From the NCBI RefSeq assembly GCF_006345815.1, contig NZ_VCIG01000042.1:420990-484989 (forward strand): 64,000 nt of DNA, written 5' to 3'. Shown in pieces: positions 1 to 9,686 of this stretch. The position numbers and the translations under genes are program-made. Under the pieces are notes generated by a model, which saw nothing but the letters and a program-made list of their open reading frames with translations, searched no databases and was not told the origin of the DNA. The stretch comes from Ochrobactrum sp. CGA5 (GTDB lineage Bacteria > Pseudomonadota > Alphaproteobacteria > Rhizobiales > Rhizobiaceae). Numbering within the stretch: the stretch's first letter is position 1; each line of letters starts with the position of its first letter.

Positions 1-174
1 TGGTCAATGGCGCGGGGCGGTGTCTATCTGCGGTTGGCAGTGGACCGGGACAATGTCGCTGCGCAAAGATTTTATGATCGGTTGGGTATTGTCTGGATCG
101 AATCCGACCGCGATCACGGAGCCTATGGCGATGATTTTGCTCGTCTGGCGCGTATTAATCAAATCAGGGAGTAG
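1..174 (+). CDS. GNAT-family N-acetyltransferase, C-terminal end (partial)
   Basis: Only the last 57 codons are inside the window; the frame is open from base 1 to a TAG stop. The visible piece contains L-A-V-D-R-D-N-V-A-A-Q-R-F-Y-D-R-L-G, which matches the usual end of the acetyl-CoA-binding fold of GNAT enzymes (an A..FY...GF-like helix after a beta strand). The substrate cannot be told. The stop lies two bases before the ATG of the next gene, so the two are probably co-transcribed. Confidence 0.6.
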   Translation, partial: WSMARGGVYLRLAVDRDNVAAQRFYDRLGIVWIESDRDHGAYGDDFARLARINQIRE

Positions 175-176
175 TC

Positions 177-1205
177 ATGAGAGCCTTTTATGCTGTCGAG
201 CAGAAGCGTCACGACCCGAAAGCCTTTCTTTCCAGCGGTGCGCCGCAGCCGAACCCCGAACAGCCGGAGCGTGTCGAACGCCTGCTCGTCGGTGCGAAGG
301 CTGCAGGCTGCGAAATTGTCCGGCCGCAAAATCATGGCCTTGGCCCGATCGCTGCCGTGCATACGCCGGAATATCTGGAATTCCTTCAGCACATCTATGC
401 CCGCTGGCGGCGTATTGAGGAGGCTTCGGAAGAGGTAATCCCGAACATCCACCCGCTGGCGCGTGACGGACGTTATCCGGCTTCCGCCGTGGGACAGGTT
501 GGCTATCACATGGCCGATACGGCTTGCCCGATAGCCGAACATACATGGGAAAGTGTGTGCTGGAGCGCGTGGAGTGCGGTCGATGCGGCCGATGCGGTGC
601 TTGCAGGCGAGGTCGCAGCCTATGCGCTCTGCCGCCCGCCGGGACACCACGCCTTTGCCGATGTGGCAGGCGGCTTCTGCTTCGTCAACAATTCGGCGGT
701 CGCAGCCCAGCGCCTGCGTTCGAAGACAGAGCGCGTCGCGATCCTTGATGTCGATCTGCATCATGGTAACGGGACGCAGGGCATTTTCTATGCCCGCCCC
801 GACGTAATGACCGTCTCGATCCATGCCGATCCGGTGCGCTTCTATCCGTTTTTCTGGGGCCATGCCGACGAACGCGGCGAGGGGGCGGGACTTGGCTACA
901 ACCTCAATCTGCCACTGCCGCGCAAATCGGGCGACGCCGAATTCCTCGCCTCGCTCGACACGGCCTTCCGCCGCATCGAAGCCTTCGCGCCCGATGCGAT
1001 TGTGGTCGCACTCGGCCTCGACCCGTTTGAGGGCGACCCGTTCGGCGGATTGTCGGTCACGACAGGTGGTTTCGGACGCATCGCCGAAGCAATCGCAAAG
1101 CTTCGCCTGCCGACCGTCATCGTGCAGGAGGGCGGTTATCTGTGCGATGCGCTCGGCGATAATCTCACAGCCTTCCTCGGCGGTTATCACTCGGTGGCGC
1201 GATGA
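177..1205 (+). CDS. histone-deacetylase-family acetylpolyamine amidohydrolase
   Basis: A 342-residue zinc hydrolase of the HDAC / acetoin-utilisation superfamily, probably removing acetyl groups from acetylated polyamines. The catalytic histidine pair is at 157-158 (R-P-P-G-H-H), the zinc ligands are D193 and H195 in D-V-D-L-H-H-G-N-G-T-Q, and the third ligand is D282 (G-L-D-P). Both length and numbering closely follow known bacterial acetylpolyamine amidohydrolases. No export signal is visible, so it should be cytoplasmic. The ATG overlaps nothing upstream, and the stop overlaps the next gene in ATGA, which indicates translational coupling with the thioesterase. A deacetylase acting on another acetylated amine cannot be excluded. 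Confidence 0.85.
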   Translation: MRAFYAVEQKRHDPKAFLSSGAPQPNPEQPERVERLLVGAKAAGCEIVRPQNHGLGPIAAVHTPEYLEFLQHIYARWRRIEEASEEVIPNIHPLARDGRYPASAVGQVGYHMADTACPIAEHTWESVCWSAWSAVDAADAVLAGEVAAYALCRPPGHHAFADVAGGFCFVNNSAVAAQRLRSKTERVAILDVDLHHGNGTQGIFYARPDVMTVSIHADPVRFYPFFWGHADERGEGAGLGYNLNLPLPRKSGDAEFLASLDTAFRRIEAFAPDAIVVALGLDPFEGDPFGGLSVTTGGFGRIAEAIAKLRLPTVIVQEGGYLCDALGDNLTAFLGGYHSVAR

Positions 1206-1621
1206 GCGGCCTCGTTACCTTTATCGGCGTCGCGCATCCGTGGATGTGCGATGTCATGGGGCATATGAATGTCCGGCACTATACCGGGATGTTCGACGAT
1301 GCGAGCTTTCAGCTCTTGGGGCATATTGCCGGGAAAATTCCCGATGAAAGCTTTGGCTGGGCGGATGTGCGTTCGACAACCGAATACAAGCAGGAAGTGC
1401 CTGCCGGGGACCTTCTTACAATCCGTTCGCATGTGCTGAAAGTCGGGCGCTCGTCCATCACCTTTCGCCAGATGATGGTAGGTTCGCTGGATGGCGAGCT
1501 ACGCGCGGTGAACGAGACGACGACGGTTTGTTTCGACAAGATTGCACGCCGTTCGCTCGAACTGGGATCGGGCATGCGTGTCAGGGCCGAAAAACTGCTA
1601 GAGGATTATCCTGCCTGCTGA
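1202..1621 (+). CDS. acyl-CoA thioesterase, 4HBT hotdog family
   Basis: A 139-residue single hotdog domain. The N-terminal G-H-M-N-V-R-H-Y-T-G-M-F-D-D segment carries the Asp-centred active-site pattern of 4-hydroxybenzoyl-CoA-type thioesterases (D..GHMN...Y...FDDA). It would hydrolyse a small acyl-CoA; the substrate is unknown. It starts in the ATGA overlap with the deacetylase gene. Its last 16 bases overlap the 3' end of the carbonic anhydrase gene on the other strand, an unusually tight convergent arrangement. Confidence 0.8.
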   Translation: MSGLVTFIGVAHPWMCDVMGHMNVRHYTGMFDDASFQLLGHIAGKIPDESFGWADVRSTTEYKQEVPAGDLLTIRSHVLKVGRSSITFRQMMVGSLDGELRAVNETTTVCFDKIARRSLELGSGMRVRAEKLLEDYPAC

Positions 1622-2229
1622 CATGAAAAATGCAGAACGCTTTTCGTGCAGTCACATCCGAGGTCACGCAACAAGCCGTCCTTAAGGCCATAGATCCAGC
1701 CGTGGACGACAATATTCTTGTTCTGCTTCCAAGCTGATTGCAGAACCGGCGTGCGCGACAGACTTTCCACTTGTGAGGCGACGGTCAGCTCGCAAAGCCT
1801 GTTCAGTCGTTCTTCGGGGTCGGTAAAGCTGCTCAGCTCCGGCTCGTTTGCCTGCGCAATATCGCGAACTGGCTGGAGCCAGTTATCGATGATACCGTGG
1901 CCATATCCGGCCATGGCGGCGCGAACGCCGCCGCACCCGTAATGACCGCAGACGATGATGTGCCTGATCTCCAGCACCTCGACTGCAAATTCAAGCACTG
2001 AGAGTAGGTTGAGATCGGCGCGATGGACGAGATTGGCAACGTTGCGGTGCACGAACACTTCACCCGGCTGCAATCCGGTGACGACATTGGCGGGAACCCG
2101 GCTGTCCGAACATCCGATCCAGAGATATTCCGGGCGCTGCATCGATGACAGTCGGCTGAAATATTCAGGGTCTTCCTGGCGCTTTTCCGCAGCCCATTGC
2201 CGGTTATGTTCGAAAAGGTCTGATATCAT
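1606..2229 (-). CDS. beta-class carbonic anhydrase
   Basis: A 207-residue cytoplasmic enzyme interconverting CO2 and bicarbonate. The zinc ligands are C40 (in G-C-S-D-S-R), H96 and C99 (in V-C-G-H-Y-G-C-G-G), with D42 and R44 forming the catalytic dyad. This spacing is essentially that of the E. coli Can enzyme, and there is no signal peptide. It is transcribed alone, with its 3' end overlapping the thioesterase gene by 16 bases in the opposite direction. Bicarbonate supply to carboxylases is the usual role. Confidence 0.93.
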   Translation of the reverse strand: MISDLFEHNRQWAAEKRQEDPEYFSRLSSMQRPEYLWIGCSDSRVPANVVTGLQPGEVFVHRNVANLVHRADLNLLSVLEFAVEVLEIRHIIVCGHYGCGGVRAAMAGYGHGIIDNWLQPVRDIAQANEPELSSFTDPEERLNRLCELTVASQVESLSRTPVLQSAWKQNKNIVVHGWIYGLKDGLLRDLGCDCTKSVLHFSCQQAG

Positions 2230-2323
2230 GAACCCGTCTCATCCGGATGTTTTCCGCCTCAGACATAGACGGCTATAGAAGTATAGTAATTGATGCCGAG
2301 CAAGTAAGAAATGTTTTGGCATC

Positions 2324-2352
2324 GGAGGAGCGGGAAAAACGCCCGCTCCTCC
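2324..2352. terminator. 11-bp perfect hairpin between permease and carbonic anhydrase genes
   Basis: Arms at 2324-2334 and 2342-2352 pair perfectly around a 7-base loop, seven bases beyond the permease stop codon. On the minus strand no clear U-tract follows, so termination may be factor-dependent or the hairpin may act in mRNA 3'-end protection. Confidence 0.45.
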
Positions 2353-2358
2353 TCGCTT

Positions 2359-3648
2359 TTATACAGCCGGTTTCTCGCTGCGGCCAATGCCGAGCAACTG
2401 GTAGAAGACAAGCGCCGCAAGCGTCGATGTTGCAATGCCGCCAAGAGTGAAATCACCAATCGTCAGCGTGAAGTCGCCAGCGCCGAAAATGAGTGCCACG
2501 CCCGCCGTGAAGAGGTTGCGGGAATCCGCAAAGTCCACCTTGTTGACGATCCAGATGCGGGCCATGGCCGAAGCGATGAGGCCAAACACCGAAACGGCAA
2601 GTCCTGCCAGAACCGGGGCCGGGATGGTTTGCAGGATCGCGCCGAATTTCGGCGACATGCCGAGGATCAACGCCATGATTGCGGCAATGACGAAGATCAG
2701 CGTCGAGTAGACTTTGGTCATCGCCATGACGCCGATATTTTCGGCATAGGTGGTAACGCCGGTGCCGCCGCCCGAACCGGAAATCATCGTTGCAAGACCA
2801 TCACCAAGGAAGCCGCGACCGATATAACGATCCATGTTCTGGCCGGTAATCGAACCGAGGGCTTTGATGTGGCCGAGATTTTCCGCCACCAGAACGATTG
2901 CGACCGGTGCAATCAGGGTGATCGCTTGCCAGTTGAATTCCGGCGTCGTGAAATGCGGCAGGCCAAACCAAGCGGCATTGCTGACTGCGGTGAAGTCGAT
3001 GCCAGGTACAATGCCGAGGCCGTTGCCGAGAATGAGGACCAGCAGATAGCCGAACAACAGTGCAAAAAGCACTGAGAGGCGCTTGGTGCCGCGCGGTCCA
3101 TAGGCCGCGATCATCGCCATGCAGAGAACGGTGAGCAGCGCGATGGTTATATGTGTGCCGGTTCCCTTCAACTGGCTGACGGCGACCGGAGCGAGGTTGA
3201 GGCCAATGGAAACGCCGATGGCTCCGGTGACGACCGGCGGCATCAGCCGTTCCACCCAGCCCGTGCCGATGGCCATGACCACAAGGCCGATCAATGCATA
3301 GAGCGCGCCGCAGGCAATAATACCGCCGAGCGCGATGCCAATATTGGGATTTGGACCGGAGCCGCCATAGCCTGTTGCGGCGATGACGACTGCGATGAAA
3401 GCGAAGGACGAGCCGAGATAGCTTGGCACACGACCTGCCGTCAGCAGGAAGAATAAAAGCGTGCCGATACCGGAGAAGAAGACGGCGACATTGGGATCGA
3501 AACCCATCAGCAGTGGTGCAACGATGGTCGAGCCGGACATTGCAAGAAGATGTTGCACGCCCATAGGAATGGCGGCGGCGGCCGGCAGGCGCTCGTCAGG
3601 AAGCACGACGGCGTTTGATGTCAAACGCCAGCTTGGGAAATAGCCCAT
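2359..3648 (-). CDS. uracil/xanthine permease, NCS2 family
   Basis: A 429-residue inner-membrane transporter with about 12-14 hydrophobic segments, of the nucleobase:cation symporter-2 (SLC23) family. It has the family's Q-H-L near the N terminus (G-V-Q-H-L-L-A-M) and, in the second half, a segment around E-N-L-G-H plus the S-G-S-G-G-G-T-G-V-T-T-Y-A-E-N-I-G motif. The sequence is close to the UraA/RutG group, so uracil or a related pyrimidine is the likely substrate. An AGAGGG ribosome-binding site precedes the ATG. It stands alone between selD and the carbonic anhydrase. Confidence 0.88.
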   Translation of the reverse strand: MGYFPSWRLTSNAVVLPDERLPAAAAIPMGVQHLLAMSGSTIVAPLLMGFDPNVAVFFSGIGTLLFFLLTAGRVPSYLGSSFAFIAVVIAATGYGGSGPNPNIGIALGGIIACGALYALIGLVVMAIGTGWVERLMPPVVTGAIGVSIGLNLAPVAVSQLKGTGTHITIALLTVLCMAMIAAYGPRGTKRLSVLFALLFGYLLVLILGNGLGIVPGIDFTAVSNAAWFGLPHFTTPEFNWQAITLIAPVAIVLVAENLGHIKALGSITGQNMDRYIGRGFLGDGLATMISGSGGGTGVTTYAENIGVMAMTKVYSTLIFVIAAIMALILGMSPKFGAILQTIPAPVLAGLAVSVFGLIASAMARIWIVNKVDFADSRNLFTAGVALIFGAGDFTLTIGDFTLGGIATSTLAALVFYQLLGIGRSEKPAV

Positions 3649-3685
3649 GATGTCCCTCTGGAAAATATTGTCCGTTTGTTATTTT

Positions 3686-3730
3686 ACGCGCATCTTTCCC
3701 GAAAACCGCTTCGCACTTTTCGGGACGCGC
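3686..3730. repeat. RIME-like intergenic palindrome (copy 1)
   Basis: About 45 bases with inner arms C-C-C-G-A-A-A-A (3698-3705) and T-T-T-T-C-G-G-G (3717-3724) and an outer GCGC pair. It has the C-C-C-G-A-A-A-A-C-C-G / C-A-C-T-T-T-T-C-G-G-G layout known from rhizobial intergenic mosaic elements. Related copies lie at 30035-30083 and 31000-31044. The rest of the 3649-3915 gap holds no convincing gene. Confidence 0.6.
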
Positions 3731-3915
3731 TATTGCCTTTATCGCCTCGTGCCGGTGATTTCCAGAGGGGATCGGACCAATCAGCCAGGGAGCTGTTGAT
3801 GAGTGGCCTTGGAGCTCCATGCGTGCTTATAAGTGCACAAGGATGCTCTGAACTATTGGATTTACGCATTGGCCAAAACATCGATTCCGCTTTTCTGGCC
3901 GATGCTGTCGCGATT

Positions 3916-4968
3916 TTATCCTGTCACTGTTACGCGCTCATCACCATCCGTCACCCTGCCGATGATGCTGGCAGATGGATAACCGGCGGCGCGGATGCTA
4001 TTCAAAAGCCTTTCTGCTGCCTCCGGCGCGCAGGATACGAGGAGCCCACCAGATGTTTGGGGATCGGTCAGCAATTGCTGTTTCCAGAGCGGACAATCGT
4101 CCGGAAGCTGCACATCATGTCCATAGCTTGCCCAGTTGCGAGTGGATGCTCCGGTCACGAAACCGTCTTTTGTCAGCCGTTCGGCCTGCTTGAGAAAGGG
4201 CAGGGCGTCATAGGCGATAGCAATGCCGGCTTTTGAACCGCGCGCCATTTCGAGCGCATGGCCGAGGATGCCGAAGCCGGTGACGTCAGTGACCGCGTGG
4301 ACGGCGTCATCCTTGCCAAGTGTGGCCCCGATGCGGTTCAGCAATGTAACAGACGCCATCATTTCATCGTAACCGGCGCTGTCGAGTTCCTGCTTCTTGA
4401 ACGCGGCGGAATAAATACCGACTCCGATTGCCTTGGTCAGGATCAGCGTGTCTCCCGGAAGCGCGCCGCTGTTCTTGCGCAGGCTCGAAAGCTTGCAGGT
4501 CCCGATGACCGCAAGCCCATAGATCGGTTCCGGCGCGTCGATGGAATGCCCGCCTGCGACCGGAATGCCAGCTTCAGCACAGATACTGGAACCGCCTTTC
4601 AGGATTTCGCGGATCATTTCCGCTGGCATTTTGTTCACGGGCATGCCGAGGATCGCCAGCGCCATGATCGGCGTTCCTCCCATGGCGTAGACGTCGGATA
4701 TCGCATTGGTGGCCGCGATGCGTCCAAAATCGAACGGATCATCTACCATCGGCATGAAGAAGTCCGTGGTAGCGATCACGCAGTTTTCGTCATCCAGTTG
4801 CCAAACGGCGGCGTCATCGCCGGTTTCAGTTCCGACGAGAAGCTGCTTGAAAGGCTGCATGGCGGGTTGGTCCGCCAGCAGATCCTGCAGGACCGCCGGA
4901 GCCAGCTTGCAGCCGCAGCCGCCGCCATGGGCAAGCGTGCTGAGACGAATAGGTGATGCGATATCCAT
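3916..4968 (-). CDS. selD: selenide, water dikinase SelD
   Basis: A 350-residue enzyme making selenophosphate from selenide and ATP, the selenium donor for SelA. The catalytic motif G-G-G-C-G-C-K is at residues 15-21, with C18 (Cys rather than Sec) and K21. The AIR-synthase-like fold follows, including [10 protein letters not shown] and [13 protein letters not shown] take the ATG at 4968 because GAGGAC lies just upstream and the reading then begins like other SelD proteins; an open frame continues 24 codons further upstream but would overlap the preceding gene. It follows the transglutaminase-like gene by 14 bases on the same strand and lies next to the Sec cassette. Confidence 0.95.
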   Translation of the reverse strand: MDIASPIRLSTLAHGGGCGCKLAPAVLQDLLADQPAMQPFKQLLVGTETGDDAAVWQLDDENCVIATTDFFMPMVDDPFDFGRIAATNAISDVYAMGGTPIMALAILGMPVNKMPAEMIREILKGGSSICAEAGIPVAGGHSIDAPEPIYGLAVIGTCKLSSLRKNSGALPGDTLILTKAIGVGIYSAAFKKQELDSAGYDEMMASVTLLNRIGATLGKDDAVHAVTDVTGFGILGHALEMARGSKAGIAIAYDALPFLKQAERLTKDGFVTGASTRNWASYGHDVQLPDDCPLWKQQLLTDPQTSGGLLVSCAPEAAERLLNSIRAAGYPSASIIGRVTDGDERVTVTG

Positions 4969-4982
4969 GATGTCCTCAGAAC

Positions 4983-6083
4983 TTATATCGTTATTTCGCG
5001 TGCGGTCATGGCGTAGCGGAAGGCGTCCGCATCGAGACAATCCAGACGGGTGCTGGCGACTTCGGCCTGCGGATACATGAGGAAGCCGAGTTGTGGTCCT
5101 TGAGCAGAAGGCAAGGCGATGTCGCTGCCGTCATTGAAGGCGATCCAGTTGCCCTCCCAGGAGCCGAAGAGCTTTTGCCGCACGGCTGCGACACGCGGAT
5201 CATCGGCGGGGAGCCCGCCCTTTTCCTCCTCCAGCATCACCTTGCGCACATCCGCCGGATCGGTCGCGACCCAGCCGATGCCGTCGAGATAGATTTCGGC
5301 GCGGCAATGCTGGGCTTTGGTGATGGTCTCATTCTTTGCACCAAGGCTCTTGTAGCCGAAGGCGGAAGGCGCGACGCGCACGCCATAAAGATCGCGGGCC
5401 GGAATTCCCGCTGCCCTGACGAGAGCCACGAACAAAGGATTGATGTCGGCGCATTTGCCACCGAGATCGCCGCTGTCAAGCATGGCGACAATGTTTCCAT
5501 CACCGCAGCCGCGCGTTGAGGCGCGCCGGTATGTGTTGGCGACGACCCAGTCGTAGATGCGGCGCGCCTTCTCCTGATCGGTATCCGCATCCGCAACGAT
5601 CCTGTCAGAGGTCTGCTTGATGATGCCATCCACCGGCGCAAGGCGGGTCCCGGCCAGATAGCGTTCGCGTTCGGCTTGGGTCAGCGGCACGGCCCTTATC
5701 GAAGCATCGAGATTGCTTGCACGGTCGCGGGTGGAGATGAGGCTGATGATTTCGGCTTGCGGCTTTGCTTCGTCTGCGTCCCATTCAAGATAAAGCAGGT
5801 CGGTGCCGCTGGCCGCATCGCGGTCGAGCCGCGCGACCTTGGCGTTTGTCGTCCAGCGATTGCCTTCCGGACGGTTCCAGTCGCTGCCATCGAACCCGGC
5901 CATAGGAACCCAGACTCGAATGGGCTCTCCTGAGGCGACAGGTGCAATGCTGGTTGTGATCTCGAAGCTGCGCCAGCCCGATGGCTGCGGCGCGAATGTG
6001 TTGCTGGCCGCAGATGCAAAATTCGGCAGCATGCTGAAGGCGGCGCAAGCCGCACCGGATTTAAGAAGTTCCCGACGGTTCAT
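4983..6083 (-). CDS. Tat-exported transglutaminase-like protein
   Basis: A 366-residue protein with a twin-arginine signal (N-R-R-E-L-L-K-S-G then a hydrophobic stretch, A-S-A cleavage near residue 25). A transglutaminase-core domain follows, with a visible triad C211 (G-G-K-C-A-D-I), H259 (A-Q-H-C-R-A-E) and D275 (A-T-D-P-A-D). Bacterial members of this family are usually periplasmic peptidases or amidases; the substrate is unknown. It is the first gene of a two-gene unit with selD, 14 bases upstream of it. A link to selenium metabolism is suggested only by position. Confidence 0.8.
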   Translation of the reverse strand: MNRRELLKSGAACAAFSMLPNFASAASNTFAPQPSGWRSFEITTSIAPVASGEPIRVWVPMAGFDGSDWNRPEGNRWTTNAKVARLDRDAASGTDLLYLEWDADEAKPQAEIISLISTRDRASNLDASIRAVPLTQAERERYLAGTRLAPVDGIIKQTSDRIVADADTDQEKARRIYDWVVANTYRRASTRGCGDGNIVAMLDSGDLGGKCADINPLFVALVRAAGIPARDLYGVRVAPSAFGYKSLGAKNETITKAQHCRAEIYLDGIGWVATDPADVRKVMLEEEKGGLPADDPRVAAVRQKLFGSWEGNWIAFNDGSDIALPSAQGPQLGFLMYPQAEVASTRLDCLDADAFRYAMTAREITI

Positions 6084-6587
6084 GACGATCCCCTTTTTGC
6101 TTTGAATTGTTCTTGTTGCGATTGCCCGAGAAAAATCGCTTCACGACCTTCAGGCCGGAAAGTGACAAACATGCAATGATTACAGGAAATCTGGACGCGA
6201 CTTTGCCCGTTTCAAACGAGGCTGGGCTGAGGGTCGCACAACGCCACCGCATCGGGTCAAATAAGCCGATGCGAAGCAAGAGCCACTCAAAATTCAAGCC
6301 CCGAAACTCGGGAGCAACAAAAGAAGCCACGACATCAGTGTGGCGCTTTTACAAGGGAACGTCAATCAGCTAGCACGTTTTCAGGCCATTCTTACTGCAA
6401 GGCTCGCGCATGAATACATGACTAAGAATATCATGTTATTGGTAACTACACCTTATTGTTAATTGTTTTAGGTCGCGCTTCTGTTGACAACTTGGTTTTA
6501 TTGCGGTGAACTGATCTTAGGCAAGTCCAATTTAAAGAAGAATATGCTGCGGTATTTTTCTTCTGACGATCAGGGAGGTGCAGCGCA
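6084..6587. promoter_or_regulatory. divergent intergenic region upstream of fdnG
   Basis: A 504-base gap between the divergently read transglutaminase and fdnG genes with no convincing gene. The last 170 bases are AT-rich. A TTGACA at 6484-6489 could be a -35 element, but no good -10 lies at 16-18 bases from it. No perfect FNR box and no GG-N10-GC sigma-54 pattern was found. The fdnG ribosome-binding site AGGGAGGTG lies directly before its ATG. Confidence 0.4.
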
Positions 6588-9500
6588 ATGAATGTGGAGC
6601 TCTCACGACGCCAGTTTCTGGGCGGGACGGGGGCGGTAGTGGCGGCTTCGGCGCTTGGGTCTTTCGGTTTCGGCGGGGTGGAAACCGCCTATGCTGAAGC
6701 CATTCGCCCCTTCAAGCTGACCAACACGACCGAAACCCGAAATACCTGTCCTTACTGCTCGGTTGCCTGCGGCATCATCCTCTATTCCAAGGGCGATGTC
6801 AGGAAAGGCGAGAAAGCTGATCTGGTCCATGTCGAAGGCGATACGGATCACCCCACCAATCGCGGCACGCTTTGCCCGAAGGGGGCGGCACTGAAGGATT
6901 TCGTCAACGCGAAGACCCGTCTGCAGAATCCGCGGGTCCGCGAGGCGGGTTCATCCGAGTTCAAGCAGATTTCCTGGGAAGATGCTCTCGACCGTATCGC
7001 GCGGCACCTGAAAGACGACCGCGACGCCAACTTCATAGCGAAGAACGCGGCGGGCACCACGGTCAACCGCTGGACTTCGACAGGTTTCCTCGCGGCTTCG
7101 GCAACCACCAATGAAACAGCGTTTCTCACCTACAAGGTGGTGCGCAGCACAGGCATAGTTGCATTCGATAACCAGGCACGCGTCTGACACGGCCCGACGG
7201 TGGCGAGTCTCGCCCCAACATTTGGCCGTGGAGCAATGACCAACTCCTGGACCGATATCAAGAACACCGATCTCGTCGTCGTCATGGGCGGCAATGCGGC
7301 GGAAGCGCATCCATGCGGCTTCAAGTGGGTAACGGAGGCCAAGGCCAATCGCGGGGCGAAGCTGATCGTCGTCGATCCGCGTTTCACGCGCACGGCTTCC
7401 GTGGCGGATTTCTACGCGCCAATCCGGCAGGGTACGGATATTGCCTTCCTGCTCGGTGTCATCAACTACTGCATCCAGAACGACAAGGTGCAGTGGGAAT
7501 ATGTGAAGCATTTCACCAATGCCAGCTACATCATCAAGGATGGCTTTGAATACAAGGACGGCTTGTTTACGGGCTACGATGAGGAAAAGCGGGATTATGA
7601 CCGTTCGAGCTGGGATTATGTAATCGGCGATGACGGCTATGCGGTCGTTGACGATACACTGCAGAACCCCCGCTGCGTATGGAACCTGCTGAAACAGCAT
7701 GTTTCCATCTTCACGCCGGACATGGTGGAACGCATCTGCGGCACGCCGAAGGAGAAATTCCTGAAAGTGGCCGAGATGATGTCCGAATGCTCGGCGCCTG
7801 ACAAGACAATGACGTCGATGTATGCGCTGGGCTGGACGCAGCATTCCAAGGGGTCGCAGAATATTCGCTGCATGGCGATGCTGCAGCTTATCCTCGGCAA
7901 TATCGGTGTGCGTGGCGGGGGCATGAACGCGCTGCGCGGTCACTCTAACATTCAGGGACTGACCGATATCGGCCTCATGTCCAACCTTCTGCCCGGTTAC
8001 TTGAACATCCCGGTCGAAAAAGAGGTCGATTTCGACACCTATATCTCGACACGCGGTTTCAAGCCGCTGCGTCCGAACCAGATGAGCTACTGGCAGAACT
8101 ATCGCAAATTCTTTGTCAGTTTCCAGAAGGCGATGTGGGGCAGTGCCGCGACCGTCGAAAACGACTTCGCCTATGACTGGCTGCCGAAGCTGGACGTGCC
8201 GAATTACGATATGCTTCGTATCTTCGACATGATGCATGAAGGCAAGGTCAACGGCTATATCTGTCAGGGCTTCAATCCGCTGATGGCGGTGCCAAATCGC
8301 AAGAAGCTGACAGATGCTTTGTCGAAGTTGAAGTTCCTCGTGACGATGGACCCGCTGGAAACGGAAACCTCGCGTTTCTGGGAAAACCACGGTGAATTCA
8401 ACGATGTGGATTCGGCTTCCATCCAGACGGAAGTGTTCCAGTTGCCTTCCACCTGCTTTGCTGAGGACGAGGGTTCGCTCACCAATTCCGGGCGCTGGCT
8501 GCAATGGCACTGGCCTGGTGCGACGCCGCCCGGTGAGGCGAAGACAGACAACTGGATCATGGCACAGATACATCTGCGGCTGAAGGAACTCTATCGTAAG
8601 GAAGGCGGTGCCTTCCCCGATCCAATTCTCAATCTCGTCTGGGATTATGAGGATGAGGGTGAACCGACGGCGGAAGAACTGGCCAAGGAACTGAACGGTC
8701 GTGCCATCGGCACTGTGACCGATCCAGCCGATCCAACCAAGGTTATTGCTGAGGCGGGCAAGCTACTGCCTGGTTTTGCGGCGCTGCGCGATGATGGTTC
8801 GACGGCATCGGGCTGCTGGATTTATTCTGGCTGCTTCACCGAGGCTGGCAACAATATGGCCCGCCGTGACAATCACGACCCTGATGAGACGGGCGCCTAT
8901 CTCAACTGGTCGTGGGCTTGGCCTGCAAACCGTCGCATCCTCTATAACCGCGCCTCGGCCGACATCAATGGCAAGCCGTGGGACCCGAGCCGCAAGCTCA
9001 TTGAGTGGAACGGTTCGAAATGGACGGGTTATGACGTGCCGGATATTGCGCCGACCGCCAAACCGGAGGAAGTCGGACCTTTCATCATGAATGCGGAAGG
9101 CTCTTCGCGCCTGTTCAGCCGCGGCATGATGCGCGACGGTCCATTCCCAGCCCATTATGAGCCGTTTGAATCGCCGCTCGCCAATGTGATCGCACCTAAC
9201 ATTCGGGGCAATCCGGTGGCGCGTGTTTTCAACGACGACTTCAAGCAGTTTGCGGAAACGGCTTCGGAGGAGTTCCCCTATGCGGCGACCTCCTACCGCC
9301 TGACCGAGCATTTCCACTACTGGACGAAGCACGTCACGGTGAATGCCGTTTTGCAGCCCGAGTTCTTCGTGGAAATCTCGGAAGAGCTGGCGAAGGAGAA
9401 GGGCATTGCCAAGGGAGACTGGGTGCGGGTTTGGTCGAAGCGCGGCTCGGTCAAGGCCAAGGCCGTGGTGACTAAGCGTATCAAGCCGCTCATCTGTGAC

Positions 9501-9674
9501 GGCAAGACAGTGCATGTTGTTGGCATCCCGCTCCACTGGGGCTTCATGGGCGCTGCCCGCAAGGGCTTCGGCCCGAATTCGCTGACACCTTTCGTTGGCG
9601 ACGCGAACATCGAGACGCCGGAGTTCAAGGCGTTTCTGGTCAATATCGAGCGCAGCAGCGCGCCTGTAGCATAG
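6588..9674 (+). CDS. fdnG: formate dehydrogenase-N alpha subunit, selenocysteine-containing
   Basis: The catalytic molybdopterin subunit, 1028 residues if the in-frame TGA at 7185-7187 is read as selenocysteine 200. The context R-V-U-H-G-P-T-V-A-S-L-A matches the active site of Sec-type formate dehydrogenases, and the frame stays open for another 828 codons. The N terminus has a Tat signal (S-R-R-Q-F-L-G-G). The [4Fe-4S] cysteines are in C-P-Y-C-S-V-A-C and later L-C-P-K-G. It oxidises formate in the periplasm and passes electrons through FdnH and FdnI to quinone. A SECIS hairpin follows the UGA, and selA, selB, selD and tRNA-Sec are all nearby. Automated callers tend to split this gene at the UGA. 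Confidence 0.96.
7185..7227 (+). promoter_or_regulatory. UGA selenocysteine codon with SECIS element
   Basis: UGA at 7185-7187 is followed by a hairpin inside the coding sequence: GGCGA (7202-7206), loop GTC (7207-7209), TCGCC (7210-7214). An outer GGCC/GGCC pairing joins 7191-7194 with 7224-7227. The apical G-U in a short loop about 14 bases after the UGA is the arrangement recognised by SelB in E. coli fdhF and fdnG mRNAs. Confidence 0.88.
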
Positions 9675-9686
9675 GAGGGATTAGAG

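Noticed and set aside
6484..6520. Sigma-54 or sigma-70 promoter for fdnG
   Set aside because: GG and GC doublets are not 10 bases apart, and the TTGACA lacks a fitting -10; too weak to call as a defined promoter.
7185..7187. TGA as a true stop or nonsense mutation splitting fdnG
   Set aside because: The codon is at the known Sec site, a SECIS hairpin follows, and the full Sec machinery is adjacent.
6951..8573. 540-codon open frame on the minus strand opposite fdnG
   Set aside because: It is a mirror frame of a GC-rich gene with clear FDH motifs; the translation shows no domain and there is no ribosome-binding site.
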